Below the pieces are notes generated by a model. The model was not told where the DNA came from, ran no database searches, and saw only the letters and a list, made by a program, of their open reading frames with translations. A stretch of DNA of 46,401 nt, from assembly GCA_030746635.1 (NCBI GenBank), contig JASLMH010000014.1, positions 1 to 46,401 of the forward strand. Reading direction: 5' to 3'. A program made the position numbers and the translations under genes. The number at the start of each line of letters is the position of its first letter. Position 1 is the first letter of the stretch. Source of the DNA: Alphaproteobacteria bacterium. GTDB taxonomy: Bacteria; Pseudomonadota; Alphaproteobacteria; GCA-2731375. This document shows, in pieces, positions 42,277 through 46,401 of this stretch.

Positions 42277-43299
42277 ATGAATCAGGACTTTCGGGCCGGG
42301 CCGCCCCGGGGCGGCGCACGGGCGGGCTATGGCGGCCGCTATCAGCCGCGGCCGCTGATCACACCGGGCCGCACCGGGCCGCGGGCCGGCGGCAGCGGCA
42401 AGAAGGAGATCTTCTGCGCCTTCGGCGTCGACGTCGACGCGGTCGCCGGCTGGCTCGGCTCCTACGGCGGCGAGGATTCGCCATGCGACATCTCGCGCGG
42501 GCTGTTCGCCGGCGAAGTCGGGGTGCCGCGCATGGTCGAGCTGTTCGACCGCCTGGCCATCCCCACCACCTGGTTCATCCCCGGCCATTCCATCGAGACC
42601 TTCCCCGAGCAATGCCGCATGGTGGTCGATGCCGGTCACGAGATCGGCATGCACGGCTATTCCCACGAGAACCCGATCGCCATGACGCCGGAACAGGAAG
42701 AGCGGGTGCTGGACAAGTGCATCGAGCTGATCGAACGGCTGTCGGGCCGGCGGCCGACCGGTTATGTGGCGCCGTGGTGGGAATTCAGCCCGGTGACCAA
42801 CGAATTGCTGCTGGCCAAGGGGATCAAGTACGACCACAGCCTGATGAACGACGATTTCCATCCCTTCTACGTCCGCGTCGGCGATAGCTGGACGCCGATC
42901 GATTATTCCAAGCATCCAGACGAATGGATGAAGCCCCTGGTGCGCGGCCAGGAAACCGACCTGATCGACATCCCCGGCAGTTGGCATCTCGACGACCTGC
43001 CGCCGATGATGTTCATCAAATCGGCACCGAACAGCTTCGGCTTCGTCAATCCCCGGGATATCGAGGAACTGTGGCGCGACCAGTTCGACTGGGTCTACCG
43101 CGAGTACGACTACGCGGTGTTCACCATGACCATCCATCCCGACGTCTCCGGCCGGCCGCAGGTGCTGCTGATGCTGGAACGGCTGTTCGAGTATTTCAGC
43201 AGCCATACGGGCGTGAAATTCTGCACTTTCGACCAGATCGCCGACGATTTCCGCCAGCGCTGCCCGCGTCAGCAGACCGCCGCCGTGCCGGCACCGTAG
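42277..43299 (+). CDS. Polysaccharide-deacetylase-fold hydrolase
   Basis: A 340-residue NodB-fold protein. The first metal motif is [11 protein letters not shown] (Asp52, Asp54) and the second is [13 protein letters not shown] (His126, His130). VAPWWEFS and a late [10 protein letters not shown] complete the active site. The long N-terminal Gly/Arg-rich stretch (about 40 residues) before the fold is unusual. No signal peptide is visible, so it is probably cytoplasmic; related cytoplasmic members are allantoinase- or imidase-like cyclic-amide hydrolases (PuuE, cyclic imide hydrolases), which suits the hydantoinase neighbourhood better than chitin or peptidoglycan deacetylation. GGGAGG precedes the ATG. 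Confidence 0.83.
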   Translation: MNQDFRAGPPRGGARAGYGGRYQPRPLITPGRTGPRAGGSGKKEIFCAFGVDVDAVAGWLGSYGGEDSPCDISRGLFAGEVGVPRMVELFDRLAIPTTWFIPGHSIETFPEQCRMVVDAGHEIGMHGYSHENPIAMTPEQEERVLDKCIELIERLSGRRPTGYVAPWWEFSPVTNELLLAKGIKYDHSLMNDDFHPFYVRVGDSWTPIDYSKHPDEWMKPLVRGQETDLIDIPGSWHLDDLPPMMFIKSAPNSFGFVNPRDIEELWRDQFDWVYREYDYAVFTMTIHPDVSGRPQVLLMLERLFEYFSSHTGVKFCTFDQIADDFRQRCPRQQTAAVPAP

Positions 43300-43301
43300 C
43301 C

Positions 43302-43634
43302 ATGTGCGCCCTCTGCGGCATCCTCGGCGGCCGGCGCCACTGGACCGAGAGCACCGGCGCGCCCGAGGCCTTCGCCAGCCGACCGGAAGCCCATACCCGG
43401 CACCGCGAGCGGCAGACCCGCACCCGTCTGGTCAACGCCGTGCTGGACCATTACGGCCTGCGGCTGGCGGACTGGTCGGGTGGGCAATATGTCCTGCGCG
43501 GCCGCACCGGCCGCACCGCCCTGGTCGATAATCTCAGTGAACTGTGGGCCGAGGCCGACCGCCTGGGCTCCCGCGATTGCGATCCCCTGGATCCGGACCT
43601 GCTGGCCGATCTGAAGGCACGGGGTCATGGCTGA
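43302..43634 (+). CDS. Small MCALCG protein upstream of CobW GTPase
   Basis: A 110-residue hypothetical protein beginning MCALCGILGGRRHW and ending LLADLKARGHG. A CxxC pair at its very N-terminus (Cys2, Cys5) plus a nearby His could bind metal. It starts two bases after the deacetylase-fold gene ends and overlaps the CobW gene by 8 bp, so the three are tightly coupled. I do not recognise the family with certainty. A metal-carrier or client role for the CobW GTPase is inference. Confidence 0.68.
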   Translation: MCALCGILGGRRHWTESTGAPEAFASRPEAHTRHRERQTRTRLVNAVLDHYGLRLADWSGGQYVLRGRTGRTALVDNLSELWAEADRLGSRDCDPLDPDLLADLKARGHG

Positions 43635-44661
43635 ATTCGCCGGCCTGACGCCGATCAACGTGGTCACCGGCTTTCTCGGCAGCGGCAAGACGACGCTGTT
43701 GGCGAACCTCCTCCGGGCGCCGGAACTGGCCGACACCGCCGTGCTGGTCAACGAGTTCGGCGAGGTCGGGCTGGACCATGATCTATTGCGGGGGGTGGCG
43801 GAAAGCACCCTGTTGCTGGACAACGGCTGCCTCTGTTGCGCCATCCGGGGCGATTTGCAGACCGCCCTGCGCGACCTGCTCTCGCAGCGCGAGCGCGGCG
43901 AAGTGCCCCATTTCCGTCGCGTGGTGATCGAAACCTCGGGCCTGGCCGACCCGGTACCGATCGCCTACACCCTGCTGACGGAACCGGTGTTGCAGCACCA
44001 TTTCCGCCTGGGCGGCATCACCACCACGGTGGACGCGGTCAACGCCCCGGCGCAGCTGCGGGACTATCCGGAATCGGTCAAGCAGGTGGCGGTGGCCGAC
44101 CGCCTGGTGCTGAGCAAGACCGATCTGTCGACGCCGGACGAGGTCGCCGCCCTGCGCCGCCAACTGCGGCAACTGAACGCCTCGGCACCGATCATCGAGG
44201 CGGCGATGGATCGCCCGCACCCGGCGGAACTGCTGACCGACGATATGTACGAGGCCGAGGGCCGGGCCCGGGAAATCGACCGCTGGCTGGCGGCGGCGGC
44301 TGACCAGGACGCCCTGGATCACCAGCACGCCGACGAGATCCGGTCCTTCGCCCTGAGCTACGAAGGGCCCTTGGACTGGACCGCCTTCGGCGTCTGGATG
44401 ACCATGCTGCTGCATCGCCATGGCGAGAACGTGCTGCGCATCAAGGGCCTTTTGAACGTCGCCGGGATGCCGACGCCGCTGTTGATCAACGGCGTGCAGC
44501 ACATCGTGCATCCGCCCAGCCACCTGGCGGCCTGGCCCGGCGACGATCGCCAATCCCGCATCATCTTCATCGTCCGCGGCATCGACCGGGCCCGCCTGGA
44601 AGCCTCGCTGGCCGCCTTCAACGGCCTGGCGGCGCCCGAAGACCGGCAGGCCGTGGCCTGA
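43627..44661 (+). CDS. CobW/COG0523 family metallochaperone GTPase
   Basis: A 344-residue G3E GTPase. Walker A is GFLGSGKT (residues 15-22), Walker B region is VVIETSGLADPVP, the guanine-specificity motif is SKTD, and the metal-binding CxCC is GCLCC (Cys68, Cys70, Cys71). A C-terminal CobW_C domain follows (LDWTAFGVWMTMLLHRHGENVLRIKGLL). The family loads zinc, cobalt or other metals into client enzymes at the cost of GTP. Its coupling to a deacetylase-fold hydrolase and the MCALCG protein suggests it metallates that hydrolase, which is inference. It is followed by palindromic repeat copy B. Confidence 0.9.
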   Translation: MAEFAGLTPINVVTGFLGSGKTTLLANLLRAPELADTAVLVNEFGEVGLDHDLLRGVAESTLLLDNGCLCCAIRGDLQTALRDLLSQRERGEVPHFRRVVIETSGLADPVPIAYTLLTEPVLQHHFRLGGITTTVDAVNAPAQLRDYPESVKQVAVADRLVLSKTDLSTPDEVAALRRQLRQLNASAPIIEAAMDRPHPAELLTDDMYEAEGRAREIDRWLAAAADQDALDHQHADEIRSFALSYEGPLDWTAFGVWMTMLLHRHGENVLRIKGLLNVAGMPTPLLINGVQHIVHPPSHLAAWPGDDRQSRIIFIVRGIDRARLEASLAAFNGLAAPEDRQAVA

Positions 44662-44673
44662 TGACCCGTCGGC

Positions 44674-44774
44674 CTTCGAGACGCGCCTGCGGCTCTCCTC
44701 AGGCTGAGGAAAGAGTCTTTGTTTTCAATGGATTAACCTCATACTGAGGAGGGCGCAGAGCGCCCGTCTCGAAG
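44674..44774. repeat. Palindromic intergenic repeat, copy B
   Basis: Same arms as copy A: CTTCGAGACG (44674-44683) and CGTCTCGAAG (44765-44774), with inner CTCCTCAG and CTGAGGAG. The outer 35 bp at each side are close to copy A, while the central 35 bp differ and are AT-richer. It again lies between convergent genes (CobW GTPase and alpha/beta hydrolase). Confidence 0.8.
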
Positions 44775-44786
44775 CATGCCTAGGGG

Positions 44787-45578
44787 TCAGTTCGAAACTT
44801 CGGCGTCGGCCGGCGGCAGCTGTTCCAGCCAGTCGGCGCAGGCGCCGGCGACGTCCCGCCAGCCCGGCTCGCCCAGGGTCCAATGGCTGTGTTCGGGGAA
44901 TTCCCGGTAGGTGCCGGTGGCCTGATAGCGGGCCGCCGTGGCCCGCTCGACCGGCAGCGGCGTGATCCGGTCGCGACCGCCGGCGATAGTCAGCACCGGG
45001 CATCTCACCGCCGCCGGATCGACCCGCGAAGCCTTCTTGGGATCGGCCCACCAATAGGCGATCTCCGAGGCCGCCCGGCCGGATTCCCAGACCATGCCGG
45101 CATGGGCCGCGCGGGCCTGTTCCTCCGGCATGACGTTGAGCATGGAAAATCGGGCCTCGCGGAAGGTCAGGCGGTGCGGCTTGTACCAAAAGCCCCATTT
45201 GCTTAACGGCCGCAGGAAGGTCCACAGCACCGTCGGCCGGATCGGGTTGATCCCGGCCGGCGAGGCCGGGTTCAACAATACCGCCGCCGCCGCCCGGCCG
45301 CGGGCCGCCAGCATCTGGGTCAACAGCCCGCCCATGGAATGGCCCATGATGATCGGCGGCGCCTCGTAGGCCGCCAGTTCAGCCTCCAGATCGTCGAGGT
45401 AATCCAGCAGGCTGGTGGCGCCCAGTTCCGGCGGCGGCGGCGCCTCCGGGCCCTGGTCGTGATGGCGCAAGGTGGTGGCGCTCACCTGAAAGCCGCGCTC
45501 GCCGAAGAACTCTCGATAATTGTCCCAGATCCCGGCATCGCTCCACATGCCGTGGATCATGAAGATGTCCTTGGTCAT
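44787..45578 (-). CDS. Alpha/beta hydrolase
   Basis: A 263-residue serine hydrolase. The oxyanion region is FMIHGMWSD, the nucleophile elbow is GHSMGG (Ser81), the acid is in IAGGRDRITPL, and the base is in FPEHSHWTLGEPGW. The substrate is unknown; the fold covers esterases, lipases and C-C hydrolases. ATG 45578 was chosen because a GGGTGGG sequence precedes it; the gene begins 26 bp after the membrane protein stops, in the same direction. It faces the CobW gene across repeat copy B. Confidence 0.85.
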   Translation of the reverse strand: MTKDIFMIHGMWSDAGIWDNYREFFGERGFQVSATTLRHHDQGPEAPPPPELGATSLLDYLDDLEAELAAYEAPPIIMGHSMGGLLTQMLAARGRAAAAVLLNPASPAGINPIRPTVLWTFLRPLSKWGFWYKPHRLTFREARFSMLNVMPEEQARAAHAGMVWESGRAASEIAYWWADPKKASRVDPAAVRCPVLTIAGGRDRITPLPVERATAARYQATGTYREFPEHSHWTLGEPGWRDVAGACADWLEQLPPADAEVSN

Positions 45579-45604
45579 TCCGGACCCACCCGCCCGGCCG
45601 GGGC

Positions 45605-46132
45605 TCAATCGCCGCCGCCGGCGCCGCTGGCCCTGGGCGGTGGCCGGCGCGGCGCCCAGCCGTCGCGGAAGGCGCGCACCAGGTGATGCAGCAGATAGAA
45701 CAGGATTGCCAGGATCACCATTAGGATGATCGCCAGCAGCTTCTCGCCGAAGGCCGGATCGATGATCGGCCCGCGATTGACCAGATACTCGCCCAGCATC
45801 TCCACCGCCTGCAGGGTACCGCCGGCGCAGAAGATCACCGCGATCAGGATCGCCACCTGCAGGGTGTCGAAGACCAGGACTTCGACGTTCAACTCACCGC
45901 CGTCGCGGAAGAACTGGCCGCGAAAGGATTGCCAATGCGCGATGGCATAGCCGACCACGCCGACCAGCGAGGCGAACCAGAACACCACGTTGGAGAAATG
46001 TACGTTCGGGATCGCCGCCAGCAGATAGGTCTCGAACGGCTTATAGAAGTACAGAAAGATCAGCAGAATGATCAGGGCGATCAAGCCGATCCAGAACCTC
46101 GGAAGGCGCCGTGTGGTTGTCTCTTCCGCCAT
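45605..46132 (-). CDS. Hypothetical four-helix membrane protein
   Basis: A 175-residue integral membrane protein with about four hydrophobic segments (residues 15-33, 45-62, 90-108, 130-150) and a Pro/Arg/Gly-rich C-terminal tail. No family motif is recognised. It is 26 bp upstream of the alpha/beta hydrolase gene and is probably co-transcribed. ATG 46132 is preferred; a TTG at 46141 would add three residues. Confidence 0.65.
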   Translation of the reverse strand: MAEETTTRRLPRFWIGLIALIILLIFLYFYKPFETYLLAAIPNVHFSNVVFWFASLVGVVGYAIAHWQSFRGQFFRDGGELNVEVLVFDTLQVAILIAVIFCAGGTLQAVEMLGEYLVNRGPIIDPAFGEKLLAIILMVILAILFYLLHHLVRAFRDGWAPRRPPPRASGAGGGD

Positions 46133-46374
46133 TTTTCCCAAGCCGGAGGGCAGGTTGCGTGGTGCCGGATGGTACCCGAAACCAACCCGTTGTCAAAACG
46201 CCCAGGCCGCCGCCGCCTGGCCACCTGCGGAACATATTGACCCGCTCCATAGGGTCGGTAAACATGCGCTATACTCGCCTAGTATCTTGGGTTTCTTGAA
46301 ACAAATCGAGCAGGCGAAACGTTGGTGCCCCGGCGTCAGCAGGGGGTTCGCCGGGTTGGTCACGGGGAGGCACG
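46133..46374. promoter_or_regulatory. Divergent intergenic region upstream of the right-edge gene
   Basis: A 242-bp spacer. It holds GCGCTATACT (-10 candidate TATACT at 46270-46275) and the 12-bp palindrome GTTTCTTGAAAC (46291-46302), a possible operator downstream of the -10. A GGGGAGG ribosome-binding site precedes the edge gene. Confidence 0.4.
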
Positions 46375-46401
46375 ATGAGCAGCCGCTTGGGCGTTGATGT
46401 C
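46375..46401 (+). CDS. Partial CDS at right edge, possibly hydantoinase A
   Basis: An ATG with an excellent GGGGAGG ribosome-binding site begins MSSRLGVDV and runs off the window. The LGVDV start is where HyuA-family proteins enter their GGTFTDF phosphate motif, as the hydantoinase A in this window does. Only nine residues are visible, so the family call is a guess. Confidence 0.4.

Noticed and set aside
46237-46275. TTGACC and TATACT as a sigma-70 promoter pair
   Set aside because: The 27-bp spacing is too long; only the -10 candidate is kept.
1-46401. tRNA, rRNA, CRISPR, insertion sequence or prophage genes
   Set aside because: None could be supported by reading either strand.

Overview
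The window is GC-rich, tightly packed bacterial DNA that most resembles an alphaproteobacterium, probably near the Rhodospirillales. The taxonomic hints are an MmcB-type repair nuclease, a TIGR02281-type aspartic protease, a BTLCP (LapG-like) cysteine peptidase, a DUF6285/phosphotransferase pair and a CNPC-repeat cytochrome relic. No rRNA, tRNA, CRISPR array, insertion sequence or integrase is visible. Function names come from reading translated sequence without database searches.

Layout. (1) About 1-14.9 kb is an exopolysaccharide locus: a Wzy-like polymerase (partial), a GT2 glycosyltransferase, a Wzx-type flippase, two different heparinase II/III-family proteins, HldE, an FAD oxidoreductase, an aldo/keto reductase, an AlgD-type GDP-mannose dehydrogenase, a GT4 glycosyltransferase and a VanZ-domain protein. 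Together they suggest a uronate-containing, perhaps alginate-like, polymer. (2) 14.85-17.8 kb (minus strand) holds two tandem phosphotransferase paralogues, DUF6285 and MmcB. (3) 17.86-19.39 kb is a split UxaA-type dehydratase. (4) 19.4-21.1 kb (minus) is an isochorismatase-fold amidohydrolase, an unknown protein and a BCP/PrxQ peroxiredoxin whose peroxidatic Cys codon is an in-frame TGA followed at once by a bacterial SECIS-like hairpin, so a likely selenoprotein. (5) 21.2-22.0 kb is a gene graveyard: a decayed CNPC-repeat cytochrome fragment joined to an internally deleted chemotaxis receptor. (6) 22.1-27.2 kb holds an enoyl-CoA hydratase, a histidine kinase, an acyl-CoA dehydrogenase, a PEP-CTERM-like exported protein and a BTLCP peptidase.

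(7) 27.3-31.2 kb is an accessory island: a hydrolase relic, an AT-rich leader and one 1137-residue STAND protein joining a nucleoside-phosphorylase-like effector, a NACHT ATPase, pentapeptide repeats and a short WD40 array with two nearly identical repeats. It has the architecture of an Avs/NLR-like anti-phage protein. (8) 31.2-46.4 kb is catabolic: acyl-CoA synthetase, CocE/NonD hydrolase, retropepsin-like protease, hydantoinase A and B, a glutamine-synthetase homologue, a second isochorismatase-fold amidohydrolase, a polysaccharide-deacetylase-fold hydrolase, a small MCALCG protein with a CobW GTPase, an alpha/beta hydrolase and a membrane protein. The last 27 bases begin another gene that could be a second hydantoinase A. 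This set looks suited to opening and hydrolysing cyclic amides. Two copies of a 100-bp palindromic repeat each lie between convergent genes in this region.

The two most interesting items are the putative selenocysteine peroxiredoxin and the PNP-NACHT-pentapeptide-WD40 protein.
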